Origin: Pedobacter borealis DSM 19626
Lineage (GTDB): Bacteria > Bacteroidota > Bacteroidia > Sphingobacteriales > Sphingobacteriaceae
Reading direction: 5' to 3'
Assembly: GCF_000708285.2 (NCBI RefSeq)
Contig: NZ_JAUG01000011.1
Span: forward strand, 1-64,000
Length of the DNA stretch: 64,000 nucleotides
Position 1 is the stretch's first letter, and every line of letters begins with the position of its first letter. Made by a program: the position numbers and the translations under genes. Of the stretch, positions 7,999 to 17,942 are shown one piece after another. The notes beneath the pieces are model-generated. The model was not told where the DNA came from. It made no database searches and saw only the letters and a program-made list of their open reading frames with translations.

Positions 7999-8380
7999 GT
8001 TAAGAAAAAATAAAAAACAACTTTCTTAATATATACCTTGCATTAACAAATCATAACTAGCCGATATTTTATTTTACTATTACGAGCAAAAAAGAATCTT
8101 GTCAACTAGTAAGAAAACAAAGAATAAATAAAATAACCAAATAACCTCTAACCAAGGTATATAACAAACAAGCAAACAAAAACTAATTATTCTTATGCAA
8201 GTTAGGTTGCATTAAGAATTAATATTAATCAATCTTAAACCATATCCCATGATCAAAAATTTTACTTTTTGTCTTCAGGCATTACTTTGCCCAAAATTTC
8301 AAATCGAGATAATTTCTTAACTGTATTTTACCAATCGAGTTTCTTCTTTAAACACTTAAACTTTTAATTAAACTAATAAA

Positions 8381-11374
8381 ATGGTTAAAATTTATACAAG
8401 CGTTTGTATTGCCTTGTTTTTATCTGTTTTTGGATCGCAATCTTTATATGCCCACGGGGCATACCTTAAAATGGCTAACGGCAGTTATTTTGTTTTTCAA
8501 CAAGATACGACTAAAGCTAAAAAAGATTCGTCCGCCTATTCCATTAAAACCGATACAATTGGTCAAATGATTAGAGCAATGCAGAAATTTACAACGGTAC
8601 GCGATACGATTAACATCCGTTCCTCAACACCTGTTCCTAATTTGTCATTACAGCAAATTGTTAAAGGTAATTTGGCTGGCGTTTATGTACAGGAGCCAAA
8701 TGGCGAACCTGGTACTGAGCAAAGCATTATTATACAAGGAGCTTCCGGGCAATTGTTTACAAAAAAAGATATTTATGCACTCCAGCCGGCAGTTTATTTA
8801 AATGGCGTGCCATTGGTAGCTGATAACCCTTTTGCTTTTGATGTGCAAAAGTACGATTACAATAGGATTGGCCCTGCAACCAATTTGTTATCGCAGATAG
8901 ATATCAATAATATACAGTCTATCACAGTAATTAAAGATCCTTTCGAATTGGCCAAACTTGGTCCAAATGCTGCGAATGGTGCCATATATATTACCACCAA
9001 AAATGCTAAGGCCGGACTTAGGGATATTAGTTTAAATACTTATTTTGGTTATGTAACTGCTCCACAGGTAAATACTGTTAATGGTGTTTACGAAAACAAT
9101 TTTAGAAACCAGTTTTATCAAAAATATAATCCAGCTGGCAATCCTGCTTCTTATTTAAGGGATTCTACCAATGTGGCTTATTTTGGCCCTTCAAACTGGA
9201 CTGATTTATATTACCAGAATACACCAACATTTTCTGCTGATTTAGGCATTACCGGAGGTACAGAAAGAGCAAATTTTAGGTTCTTTGGCTCTGGAACAAG
9301 AAATGCAGGAAATGCAGATGATACGGATATTAACCGTTACAATCTGTTCTTCGGAATAAATATGGCTCCTTTTAAATGGCTTACCGTATCAAGCACCGTT
9401 AACACCGCTCGTTTAGATCGGACAAGAAACAAAAGTTTGCGCGATCGTTTTGCCGAAACACGTTATATACCCGATTTAAGTAGTCCGCTTTCTCCAAATG
9501 CTGATTCTTACGCAACATATTTAACTCAAAACGATAGAAATGTAGATAACAACCGTTCTACAGTATTAAATGGAAGTTTAACCTTAAGTGCCAAAGTTAA
9601 CAAACTGGTTATATCAACCAGTGGCCTATTTAATTACAATGAAGGAATCAGGGATTATTTTATTCCTTCGACTTTATTGGCAGGTATAAGTTATATCTCT
9701 AATTATTTTGGATATAGTCAAAGGGTTTCTATCAACAATAACATTAGCTATAAATATGATATTAATAAAGATCATGTGATTGATTTTGAACTTGGCCAAA
9801 GTTTACAAGGCGACACCTACAAATATAACTATGCAAGAGCTTACAATGGCCCTAACGATTATGTAAAGCTATCTTTTGTAGATGGAAACCCAACCAAAAA
9901 TGGGACTGATAACCCAGATTACTTAAACGTATTGGCTAAAAACGCTTTTTATGTATTCAGGTATATCGATAAAGAGCGTAATAATTTAATGTCGGTTTAC
10001 GGTTCTGCTAAATATGCTTATAAAAACTTGTTTACGCTAAACGCGCTGATAAGAAGAGATGGGGCGTCAAATGGTCAACCAGATAGCCGTTGGGTAACTA
10101 CACCGGCATTTAGTACCAACTGGAATTTAAAAGAACAGTTTTTAAAAGGTAATAAAGCTATCGATGCACTACATTTAAGTGCTGCCTGGGGTAGGACTTT
10201 GAGGATTTTTCAGGATGACCGTTTTGCTGCAGGACCTCAGTACCGTTCAGAAAACGGATGGGAAGAAGAGCCAACAATACCAGGATATGGTGGCCTGTTG
10301 GGCATTAACCGTCCATATAACAGTGGTTTTATTGGTTACAACATTAGTTTGCCATTTGCGGATAGAACTAGCGTAACTTTAGATGCTTCGTTTTTGAACA
10401 GCCGCATCAATACCGCATTAACCGTATACAACCGCGAGGATAAGAATAACGTAATCGGTTTACCAGTAGCCGTTGAAACAGGTTATAATACCCAATATAA
10501 ATCGGGCATGAACATTAACAACAAAGGTATTGAGCTTTTGGTTAATGGATCTGTTTTACAAAAAAAGAACGGTTTCAATTGGAATACAGGTTTAAACCTG
10601 AGTTATAATAAAAATAAATTATCGGCTTTGCCAGAAGGTTTAACAGAATTAATTTATCAGAACGACAATAAACTAGAGGTAGGTAAATCGGTTGGCAGTT
10701 ATTGGTTATATACCAATCAAGGTATTTATAATAGCGATGCAGAAGTGCCTGCAGGCAGAACCTTTAATGGTATTCCTTTAAAAGCTGGCGACCCAAAATG
10801 GGTTGATTATAACAACGATAATAGAATAGACAGTAAAGACAAAATATTAACCGGCGATAGATTACCAAAATTTATTGGTGGCTGGAACAATACTTTAGCT
10901 TATAAAAACTTCGATCTAAACTTCAATTTTATTTTCGCTGCCGGGCAAAAAGCAATTAATCAATACGAGGCAACCCGTTATGGTTTTGTAAACCGCGAAG
11001 CAGGAAATGACATTAACTCGGTTAAAGAAGTATCTTCTTGGCAATCTATTGATAGCGAGAAAAATTATCCAATATACAATCCATGGAGCTCGGTAGACGC
11101 TTACCGTACCGACCAAGACTTGTTTTTAGAGAATGCATCTTATGTTAAATTAAGATCGATAACGCTGGGTTACGATTTTAGTAAAGCAGGCTTCTTTAAA
11201 AAAGCTGGCGGAAAATTTAGAAGAGCTTATTTATATGCTACCGCCTTAAACGTGTTTACATTAACAGATTTTTCGGGGGCTGACCCAGAACTGATCAATT
11301 ACAACGGAATTTACGACGGCGCAAACATCACTATTCCACGAACATTTGTTTTTGGCTTCAAACTGGATTTATAA
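8381..11374 (+). CDS. SusC/RagA-family TonB-dependent outer-membrane transporter, unit 1
   Basis: A 997-residue outer-membrane importer that would work with the SusD lipoprotein encoded 18 bp downstream. A signal peptide covers residues 1-24. Unlike most SusC proteins there is no N-terminal carboxypeptidase-regulatory-like beta-sandwich. Instead a short low-complexity stretch (QDTTKAKKDSS) leads to a plug domain at about 85-205 (LQQIVKGNLAGVYVQ, IIIQGASG, SITVIKDPFELAKLG, NGAIYITTK). The rest is the 22-strand barrel, ending in FVFGFKLDL. The SusC plug signature is somewhat degenerate. The ligand is not predictable; LacI-type sites upstream suggest substrate induction. Confidence 0.93.
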   Translation: MVKIYTSVCIALFLSVFGSQSLYAHGAYLKMANGSYFVFQQDTTKAKKDSSAYSIKTDTIGQMIRAMQKFTTVRDTINIRSSTPVPNLSLQQIVKGNLAGVYVQEPNGEPGTEQSIIIQGASGQLFTKKDIYALQPAVYLNGVPLVADNPFAFDVQKYDYNRIGPATNLLSQIDINNIQSITVIKDPFELAKLGPNAANGAIYITTKNAKAGLRDISLNTYFGYVTAPQVNTVNGVYENNFRNQFYQKYNPAGNPASYLRDSTNVAYFGPSNWTDLYYQNTPTFSADLGITGGTERANFRFFGSGTRNAGNADDTDINRYNLFFGINMAPFKWLTVSSTVNTARLDRTRNKSLRDRFAETRYIPDLSSPLSPNADSYATYLTQNDRNVDNNRSTVLNGSLTLSAKVNKLVISTSGLFNYNEGIRDYFIPSTLLAGISYISNYFGYSQRVSINNNISYKYDINKDHVIDFELGQSLQGDTYKYNYARAYNGPNDYVKLSFVDGNPTKNGTDNPDYLNVLAKNAFYVFRYIDKERNNLMSVYGSAKYAYKNLFTLNALIRRDGASNGQPDSRWVTTPAFSTNWNLKEQFLKGNKAIDALHLSAAWGRTLRIFQDDRFAAGPQYRSENGWEEEPTIPGYGGLLGINRPYNSGFIGYNISLPFADRTSVTLDASFLNSRINTALTVYNREDKNNVIGLPVAVETGYNTQYKSGMNINNKGIELLVNGSVLQKKNGFNWNTGLNLSYNKNKLSALPEGLTELIYQNDNKLEVGKSVGSYWLYTNQGIYNSDAEVPAGRTFNGIPLKAGDPKWVDYNNDNRIDSKDKILTGDRLPKFIGGWNNTLAYKNFDLNFNFIFAAGQKAINQYEATRYGFVNREAGNDINSVKEVSSWQSIDSEKNYPIYNPWSSVDAYRTDQDLFLENASYVKLRSITLGYDFSKAGFFKKAGGKFRRAYLYATALNVFTLTDFSGADPELINYNGIYDGANITIPRTFVFGFKLDL

Positions 11375-11392
11375 AATATTACCATTATTGAT

Positions 11393-12991
11393 ATGAATTA
11401 TTCTAATTATAAAATTAGTATCTACAGGACGGTTACCCTTGCTTTAATACTAAGCTTGGTTGGTATCGGCAATTTCTCCTGTAAGAAAATTGATGATGTA
11501 AAATCAACAAGATTAGCTACTGAAGAAACCAACTGGAAAACACTTGAGGATGCAAGAGCAAACTTACTTTCAGTTTACGGTCTGATGCGTTCGGCTACTG
11601 TTTCTGACAATACACATTGGTTAATGGGCGATTTAAGACAAGGTGATTTCACCATTACCAACAGGGCCGATTTAAAGTCTATCGTGAGCGGACAACTAAA
11701 TGCACAATACCCTGTAATTAACCGTATTACTAATTGGCGCAGGTTTTATGCTGTAATTAATGCAGCAAGTTTATTTATCGAACGCTCTAAACAGATAGTA
11801 CCTTTAGATACGCGTTATACCTCAATAAACAATAATGTAGACGTAGCGCAGGCCAGGATACTAAGGGCATTTGCCTATTTTTATATGGTGAGGATTTGGG
11901 GCGATGTGCCCTTGTTAACTTCATCACACGATGGCGATTTTATTAAGCTGCCAAGAACAGGTAAAGATAAGGTTTTACAGTTTGCTACTGCCGAGTTATT
12001 GGCTGCGGCTCAAGTGGTGCCTTTTAAATATGGAGGTGATGATCCAATCCTTCCGGGTCTTTATTATGGTGTGGGCTGGGCAACCTGGAATGGAAACATT
12101 TTTACCAGATTATCGGCATATATTATTCTTGCACACATTGCTGCCTGGCAGGGAAATTATCTGGATGCAGCAGCTTATTCGAAGTTTGTATTAGATAATT
12201 ATACCAGATCTAACGGAAGTGGTTCAAACGGAATTGTTTATTTAGAAATGGATGCCCTAACCGAAAACCTGAATTATTACAGTCCATTTGGCTTTAAGCG
12301 CGCAACTGTACTGGTAGGTTTTCCGTTCGAGGCGGGTAGCGGATTATCAACGGCCAATGGCCATATCGAGCAATTAACGCTAGCCTCGCCGTTTATTCCT
12401 AAAGCACAACCAGAAATGTTCGTTACAAAAGACAGCATTCTTAAAATATTTACCGATCCAAGGGATTTAAGATTCAGTATTAACCCTGCTACTGGTTTAT
12501 ATCGTACGAATTACTTTTACAATTTCACTTCTGAGCAACCTATTTTTAACAAGATCAAAGTTATTTACCCTTCCCAAACCTCTGGTGATTTAACCTTATT
12601 TAGTTCGACCATGTTATTTAGCCGTATAGAGGAAATTACCCTCCTTAGGGCCGAAGCCTGTGCGGTACTTGGGCAGCGCAGTGAGGCCATTTCAGCCTTA
12701 AATAAAGCTGCAAATTTAAGGGGGCCGATTATCTATGATCCGGCTTCGGGCAAGGATTTAATTGATGCCATTTTTGAGGAACGGAGAAGAGAATTGATGG
12801 GAGAGGGTTGGAGATGGTATGATATTGTACGTTATAACAGGATTAAAAATTCAACCGGAACTTTCATTAAGAAAAATGGCACGCCGCTCACATTCAGGCA
12901 GTTCGAGAATGGTGGTGGTATTTACTGGCCAGTATCGCAAGATGTAATCAATGCCAATCCAACGGTTACCCAAAATCCATACTGGCAATAA
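11393..12991 (+). CDS. SusD/RagB-family glycan-binding lipoprotein, unit 1
   Basis: A 532-residue surface lipoprotein that caps the SusC barrel and binds substrate. Signal peptide with lipobox ending at C30 (GNFSCKK), then NWKTLEDARANLLSVYGLMR, the usual SusD N-terminal TPR start. The conserved C-terminal block ERRRELMGEGWRWYDIVRYN is present near residue 465. It lies 18 bp after susC and 15 bp before the fasciclin gene, so all are surely one transcript. Length is normal for the family. Confidence 0.95.
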   Translation: MNYSNYKISIYRTVTLALILSLVGIGNFSCKKIDDVKSTRLATEETNWKTLEDARANLLSVYGLMRSATVSDNTHWLMGDLRQGDFTITNRADLKSIVSGQLNAQYPVINRITNWRRFYAVINAASLFIERSKQIVPLDTRYTSINNNVDVAQARILRAFAYFYMVRIWGDVPLLTSSHDGDFIKLPRTGKDKVLQFATAELLAAAQVVPFKYGGDDPILPGLYYGVGWATWNGNIFTRLSAYIILAHIAAWQGNYLDAAAYSKFVLDNYTRSNGSGSNGIVYLEMDALTENLNYYSPFGFKRATVLVGFPFEAGSGLSTANGHIEQLTLASPFIPKAQPEMFVTKDSILKIFTDPRDLRFSINPATGLYRTNYFYNFTSEQPIFNKIKVIYPSQTSGDLTLFSSTMLFSRIEEITLLRAEACAVLGQRSEAISALNKAANLRGPIIYDPASGKDLIDAIFEERRRELMGEGWRWYDIVRYNRIKNSTGTFIKKNGTPLTFRQFENGGGIYWPVSQDVINANPTVTQNPYWQ

Positions 12992-13006
12992 TCAATTAAG
13001 AAGATC

Positions 13007-13681
13007 ATGAAAAAGAAATTATATAAACATAGCTTGTTATTACTAATGGGGGTAATGGGTATTTATTTAAGTGCCTGCAAAAAAAACGATTCTCCTTATT
13101 ACGATTATACCAATACGGTACAGACTTATAAAGGAACGGCGATGGATTATTTGAAATCGAAACCCAATACTTTTGATTCGCTTTTATTGGTACTGGATCG
13201 TTTTCCTGCCTTGAAAGATTCATTAACCAATCAAAAGGTAACCTTGTTTGCGCCGGTAAACGAAAATTTTGCAGCATCGGTTAAGTATTTAAACCAGATT
13301 AGAAAAGCGGGCGGAAGAACACCTATTTATTTAAAAACTGCAGATCCGGTAGAGCTGGAGTTTATGCTCTCAAAGTATATTGTGAGGGGCAACTTAAGTA
13401 CCTCTGTCTATGCCAGTACTGTTGATGGCATTTCGGTAACTGCGATAGATTCTAGCTATCCTATGCACGTTAAAGCGATAAAAGCAGATGCATCAGGTTT
13501 TGTTGGTGGGGGAGCCACAACACTCGAATACAGCGATATGTTCGGCTCAACTATTCGGCTTAACTGGGTAACTACCACCACCAATGCGGTTAATATTAAA
13601 ACCAATAATGCTACCATTAACATCTTAACCCCACTGCACAGTTTTGGATTTGATGAATTTACGTACAGATTAGATCAATAG
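13007..13681 (+). CDS. Fasciclin (FAS1) domain lipoprotein, unit 1
   Basis: 224 residues. Lipobox C24 (YLSACKK) makes it a lipoprotein. The remainder is one FAS1-like domain: FDSLLLVLDRFPALKDSL, KVTLFAPVNENFA (H1 box equivalent) and a C-terminal TINILTPLHSFGFDEF (H2 region). FAS1 domains are adhesion or ligand-contact modules; in Bacteroidota SusC/D loci they often appear as extra surface lipoproteins. It starts 15 bp after susD and ends 4 bp before the next gene. A paralogue occupies the same place in unit 2 (19490). The molecular role here is inference. Confidence 0.82.
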   Translation: MKKKLYKHSLLLLMGVMGIYLSACKKNDSPYYDYTNTVQTYKGTAMDYLKSKPNTFDSLLLVLDRFPALKDSLTNQKVTLFAPVNENFAASVKYLNQIRKAGGRTPIYLKTADPVELEFMLSKYIVRGNLSTSVYASTVDGISVTAIDSSYPMHVKAIKADASGFVGGGATTLEYSDMFGSTIRLNWVTTTTNAVNIKTNNATINILTPLHSFGFDEFTYRLDQ

Positions 13682-13685
13682 CCTT

Positions 13686-14732
13686 ATGAAGATAAAAACA
13701 AATAAATACTTGCTTAGCACACTTGTAATGCTATCGGGAATGATGCTCATGTTAGTATCGTGTAAGAAAAATTTACCTGATAATAGATTGTCTATCGCAA
13801 ACGATAGTCAGTATACACAGTTTTTTTATCAACCCATTTTGGGTAGAAATACCTTGTTTACCAACAATTTTACCTATGGTAACTCAAGCAGACCATTAGA
13901 TTTTAAAATTGTAAACATGCGGACCTTTGGTGGTGATCCTGCACCCGAACTAACCAAGCTGTTCCCTGTAAAGGTATGGAAAACCGCTTATGATGGTACA
14001 GAGAAATCGCTTGCAGAAATTGAAGCGAAACGCGTAATCGAAAACCACCCGTTATTTGAAGTACGTCCACATTCTGGCGAGTTTTTGATGTGGGCAGAGG
14101 CCAACTCTAATATGATTAAAGCACAGCCAGATTCTGGTTATGTTTTCAATGTAGAAATGTCTAATACCGGAGGTAGAAAATATTTTCAGAATTTCCGTCT
14201 TAGCCCATTGCGCGAACGCCCTTATGAGCCATCGCCACTCGATCCGGTAACAGGACAGGGAACATCCACCTCTGTGAGCCCATCAGGATTGTTTATTTCA
14301 GGTGTTAAAACCAATCAATTTTTATCATCAGGGGATGTGCGTGTAGTATTTAATAAACTGCCAAAAGGCTTGCCGGGGTATTCCGGTCATAGCATCAGTT
14401 TTAAGTTTGTAGATACTTTGGCTCAGGTTATCGATCCAAATAAGTTTGCACTAACCGATTGGGGCAACCTGGTACATGGGTTTAATATGGTAAAAGATGC
14501 CACCAAAGTGAAATTTGATGTGGCTTATCCTATTCCATTAACTGCATACCCTACAAAATACACTACAACAGATGGCGGTGCGGCTAGGGTAGTGTTTAGG
14601 TTTGATAGACAGGCATTTGGTGCTGTTTTACTCCACTGCTATCTGGCGTTAAATTTCAAAATTTATGAAGAGGGTGATTGGGAAATCATCTTTCAGTTTA
14701 AGAATGACAAACCAAAATTTGATAACGACTGA
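13686..14732 (+). CDS. DUF5007-like surface lipoprotein
   Basis: 348 residues with lipobox C26 (MLVSCKK) and then LPDNR, followed by a beta-rich body: PILGRNTLF, RPLDFKIVNMR, EKSLAEIEAKR, LFEVRPHSGEF. I match this to DUF5007, a family found only beside SusC/SusD genes in Sphingobacteriaceae and relatives. No enzyme motif is visible, so it is probably an accessory surface glycan-binding protein (SGBP-like). Its stop overlaps the start region of the second susC (TGATG), showing tight coupling. Confidence 0.65.
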   Translation: MKIKTNKYLLSTLVMLSGMMLMLVSCKKNLPDNRLSIANDSQYTQFFYQPILGRNTLFTNNFTYGNSSRPLDFKIVNMRTFGGDPAPELTKLFPVKVWKTAYDGTEKSLAEIEAKRVIENHPLFEVRPHSGEFLMWAEANSNMIKAQPDSGYVFNVEMSNTGGRKYFQNFRLSPLRERPYEPSPLDPVTGQGTSTSVSPSGLFISGVKTNQFLSSGDVRVVFNKLPKGLPGYSGHSISFKFVDTLAQVIDPNKFALTDWGNLVHGFNMVKDATKVKFDVAYPIPLTAYPTKYTTTDGGAARVVFRFDRQAFGAVLLHCYLALNFKIYEEGDWEIIFQFKNDKPKFDND

Positions 14733-14767
14733 TGAAACTAACTAAATCAAAACAAAATATATTTCCA

Positions 14768-17700
14768 ATGAAGTATTTTTACAGTATAGTAATTTTATTG
14801 ATTTTTGGTTTGCACAATCTTGCCCTTGCACAGCAGCAAATTGCGGTTACAGGTACGGTTTATGATGGCGAATCGAAAAAGAAAGAAACCATGCCTGGCG
14901 TAAGTATTCTAAGCAGTGGCAAGGTTTTAGGCCAAACTGATGGAGACGGACGTTTTAGGGTAACTGTTGCATCAAATGCAGAAATTACCTTTAAATATTT
15001 AAGTTACATCACACAAACCATAAAGGTAAATAATAGAACCACCATTAATATTACCTTACAGGGCGATAATGCTACCCTTGACGAAGTAAAGATTACTGCT
15101 GGGTACCAAACTAAAACCAGAACCTTATCTACAGGTTCTACGGTGAGTATTTCGGGTAAGGATATTCAGGGTCAGCCTGCAAGTGATGTAATGTCGCTAT
15201 TACAGGGTAAAGTAGCTGGTCTTAATATACAGAACAATACAGGAGCACCGGGTTTCAGGGGCTCTATTACCTTACGTGGTATTTCGAATATTAACGTGTC
15301 GGGTTCAGGAAGTTCTAGTTTCTTAACGCCAACTTCACCTTTGTTTGTAATTGATGGGGTACCTGTTGATGACAATACCAATTATTCGTATGGTTTCCAA
15401 CAAGCTGGTCCAGGTGTATCGCCAATTTCACAAATTCCACCGGAAGATATAGAAGACATTACTACTTTAAAAGATGCTGCTGCTACTGCATTGTACGGAT
15501 CGAGAGGAGCTTATGGTGTAATTTTGGTTACTACTAAACGCGGTAGTTCTAAAGTGCCTGTAGTACGTTATAACGGCGCTTCATTTTTCTCGTTGGTGCC
15601 ACAGTTACGTACGGTAATAGGTGGTAGAGGTGAACGCGAACTGCGTATTCTGCAGATTTTGCAGAACGATAGTACTTATAACCATGCGGTTGATATGATC
15701 AACTCTTCGCCACTTTTAGCTGATAGTTTGAATGCTTATTATAATAATTCAACCGATTGGCAATCCTATTTTTATAGAAATACATTTAACCAAAGTCATA
15801 ATGTGAGTATTTCGGGTGGAGATGTAGCTTTTAACTATAAAGTAGGTTTGGGGGCTTATGATGAAACTGGGATACAGCAAAATACTGGTTACTCTAGGTA
15901 TAACCTCAATATGAACATGCAGTACAATCCAACGCCTAAATTTAAATTGGTTGGCCAGTTGCAGAATTCCATTCAAAAACAACAGACTGGAAGTGGCAAT
16001 GGACTGTTAAATAGTGGTCTTGCTGCAACAGGTTCTGCCTCTACTTTACTACCCTCGCCATCATTGTATTCGGCGCAAAGTGGTTTATTGGCACAGCTAG
16101 GGACTGATAACGATAATAAATCATTACAGACCTTCGCCACTATTAATGCAGAATATGAGGTTTTTAGGAATTTTAGGATTGCTACCTTTTTAAACTATAC
16201 CAATGGTTCTAATACCAAGGATAATTTTTCGCCTGCTGCATTAAACGGGAATCAATCGCAATATTATACTTATAACGACCGTGCTACTAAACTATACAAC
16301 CGTAACCAGTTTTCATACGTATATGGCATAAAGGATGCTGCCGGAGAAGATTCGCACACGTTCAATTTATTTGCTTTTACAGAGATCAACTCAAGCTTTT
16401 TTAAAGCTGACGCGATTTTGAATGAAAGGGGAGTGAACGATCAGTTAAGGGGACCGCTAACCAATATGTCCAATTACGTAACCTCGTTGGGCGGAACTAT
16501 AGATTATACGGACAATAGAAGTGTAGCCTTCGCTGGTGCATTTTCTTATAACTACCGTCAAAAATATGTGTTAGACCTTAATTACCGTTTAGATGCTAAC
16601 TCTGCAAATGGCGAAAACGCCCGTTACATTGGCAACCCATCCATAGCTTTAAAATGGAACTTTAACAAAGAAAAGTTTATGGATAATATTAAATGGGTTG
16701 ATTATGCAGATATCCGTTTAAGTTATGGTTCTAACATACAGCCGGTTGGAGGTGTTTTTGATGCGTATGGTAAATATTTTGGTGGACCTCGTTATAATAA
16801 TGCGAGTTCGGTTATATTGGATTTGGGAAGACTTCCAAATTTGGATTTGCAGCCTACCAGAGCAACCACTTATAATGCTGGTGTTGATTTTGCCTTGTTC
16901 CAAAACCGTTTCACAATCAATTTTGATACCTATTATAAACAAAATGATAATATTTTCAGATACAAGAATATTTCAAGCACCAATTCATTTGGAAGTATTG
17001 CCTCTAATGAGATCAGTAACGTAAACTATGGGTGGGAATTTCAGACAACCGCTCGTCCATTAAGCCCAAATAGCCCCTTTAAATGGACAATATCTGCGAA
17101 TTTTGCAATTAACAGGGAAATATTGGCACAATTGCCTGATGGCTTAAGAGATTTGATATATTATGATGCAGCTTTAGGGCAAGATACTTATTACCGTTTA
17201 GGTACCAACTCGCTATCTAATTATCTATTCAATACAAAAGGTGTTTATTCTACCAGTGGTCAGGTTCCTGTTGATCCAAATACGGGTTTACCTTATCGCG
17301 TAGGAGGTACTGGCCGCCTAAATTATTTCAAGGCGGGCGATCCTATTTTTACCGACCTGGATGGAAATTATGTGCTTGATGGTAATGATAGGGTGATTGC
17401 AGGTAACTCGCAGCCTCAGGTAACCGGAGGTATAACATCTTACCTACAATGGAAAAACTGGAGTTTAGAGGTAAATACTTCATTTACTTTGATCCGTGAT
17501 ATTCTTAATAACCCATTAGCTAACCAACTACGTAACTATTATCTGCCATATGCTTCAGGTAGTTTAGTGCCGCTAGATCAGCTTAATTATTGGCGCTCAG
17601 CTGGTGATGTGGCTACCTATGGTAATCCTTTAGACTTTTTGCGTTCAAAAATTATCGATCCATTTAGACTTAACCAAACCGCATTTCAGGAAGATGGTTC

Positions 17701-17926
17701 TTACTTTAAATTAAATTCAGTTAAAGTGTATTACATCTTTAATAAAAACTTTACAAGCAAGTTCGGAATGAACAGGGTAAGTATAAACGCTACTGCGGCT
17801 AACCTTGGTTTTATAACGCGCTATTCTGGGCCAAACCCTGAAAATGTAACCAGTTTAGGTAGAGATGATTCGGGAGGTTATCCTTCTCCAAGACAGTTTA
17901 CACTAGGTTTAAACATTGAGTTTTAA
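14768..17926 (+). CDS. SusC/RagA-family TonB-dependent outer-membrane transporter, unit 2
   Basis: A canonical SusC of about 1050 residues. I prefer the ATG at 14768 (MKYFYSIVILLIFGLHNLAL, a clean signal peptide) over the upstream ATG at 14732, which would prepend 12 polar residues; both are in frame. Next is a carboxypeptidase-regulatory-like domain (VTGTVYDGESKKKETMPGV...LSYITQTIKV, about residues 20-105) and a plug with SDVMSLLQGKVAGLNIQ, ITLRGISNIN and DITTLKDAAATALYGSRG, the SusC signature. The barrel ends in FTLGLNIEF. Unlike unit 1 it retains all hallmark motifs. It pairs with the SusD at 17943. Confidence 0.95.
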   Translation: MKYFYSIVILLIFGLHNLALAQQQIAVTGTVYDGESKKKETMPGVSILSSGKVLGQTDGDGRFRVTVASNAEITFKYLSYITQTIKVNNRTTINITLQGDNATLDEVKITAGYQTKTRTLSTGSTVSISGKDIQGQPASDVMSLLQGKVAGLNIQNNTGAPGFRGSITLRGISNINVSGSGSSSFLTPTSPLFVIDGVPVDDNTNYSYGFQQAGPGVSPISQIPPEDIEDITTLKDAAATALYGSRGAYGVILVTTKRGSSKVPVVRYNGASFFSLVPQLRTVIGGRGERELRILQILQNDSTYNHAVDMINSSPLLADSLNAYYNNSTDWQSYFYRNTFNQSHNVSISGGDVAFNYKVGLGAYDETGIQQNTGYSRYNLNMNMQYNPTPKFKLVGQLQNSIQKQQTGSGNGLLNSGLAATGSASTLLPSPSLYSAQSGLLAQLGTDNDNKSLQTFATINAEYEVFRNFRIATFLNYTNGSNTKDNFSPAALNGNQSQYYTYNDRATKLYNRNQFSYVYGIKDAAGEDSHTFNLFAFTEINSSFFKADAILNERGVNDQLRGPLTNMSNYVTSLGGTIDYTDNRSVAFAGAFSYNYRQKYVLDLNYRLDANSANGENARYIGNPSIALKWNFNKEKFMDNIKWVDYADIRLSYGSNIQPVGGVFDAYGKYFGGPRYNNASSVILDLGRLPNLDLQPTRATTYNAGVDFALFQNRFTINFDTYYKQNDNIFRYKNISSTNSFGSIASNEISNVNYGWEFQTTARPLSPNSPFKWTISANFAINREILAQLPDGLRDLIYYDAALGQDTYYRLGTNSLSNYLFNTKGVYSTSGQVPVDPNTGLPYRVGGTGRLNYFKAGDPIFTDLDGNYVLDGNDRVIAGNSQPQVTGGITSYLQWKNWSLEVNTSFTLIRDILNNPLANQLRNYYLPYASGSLVPLDQLNYWRSAGDVATYGNPLDFLRSKIIDPFRLNQTAFQEDGSYFKLNSVKVYYIFNKNFTSKFGMNRVSINATAANLGFITRYSGPNPENVTSLGRDDSGGYPSPRQFTLGLNIEF

Positions 17927-17942
17927 GACAAAATCAGACAAG

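Larger units (their letters stand above)
7423..8380. other. Long regulatory spacer before the SusC/SusD array
   Basis: The 958 bp between the FAD gene and the first susC contain no convincing gene. They are extremely AT-rich and hold two CAAACGTTTGC palindromes (7722-7736 and 7987-7998), a TTCCTG/CAGGAA hairpin near 7449-7464 that may end the preceding transcript, and a long A-rich leader before the susC ATG at 8381. The length fits a promoter region with a long 5' leader. I could not fix a -7/-33 box with confidence. Confidence 0.6.

Noticed and set aside
8249-8320. 23-codon ORF (MIKNFTFCLQALLCPKFQ...) in the susC leader
   Set aside because: No ribosome binding site, no repeated regulatory codon and no following hairpin; AT-rich DNA gives such ORFs by chance. 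Unlike 39172, nothing else supports it.
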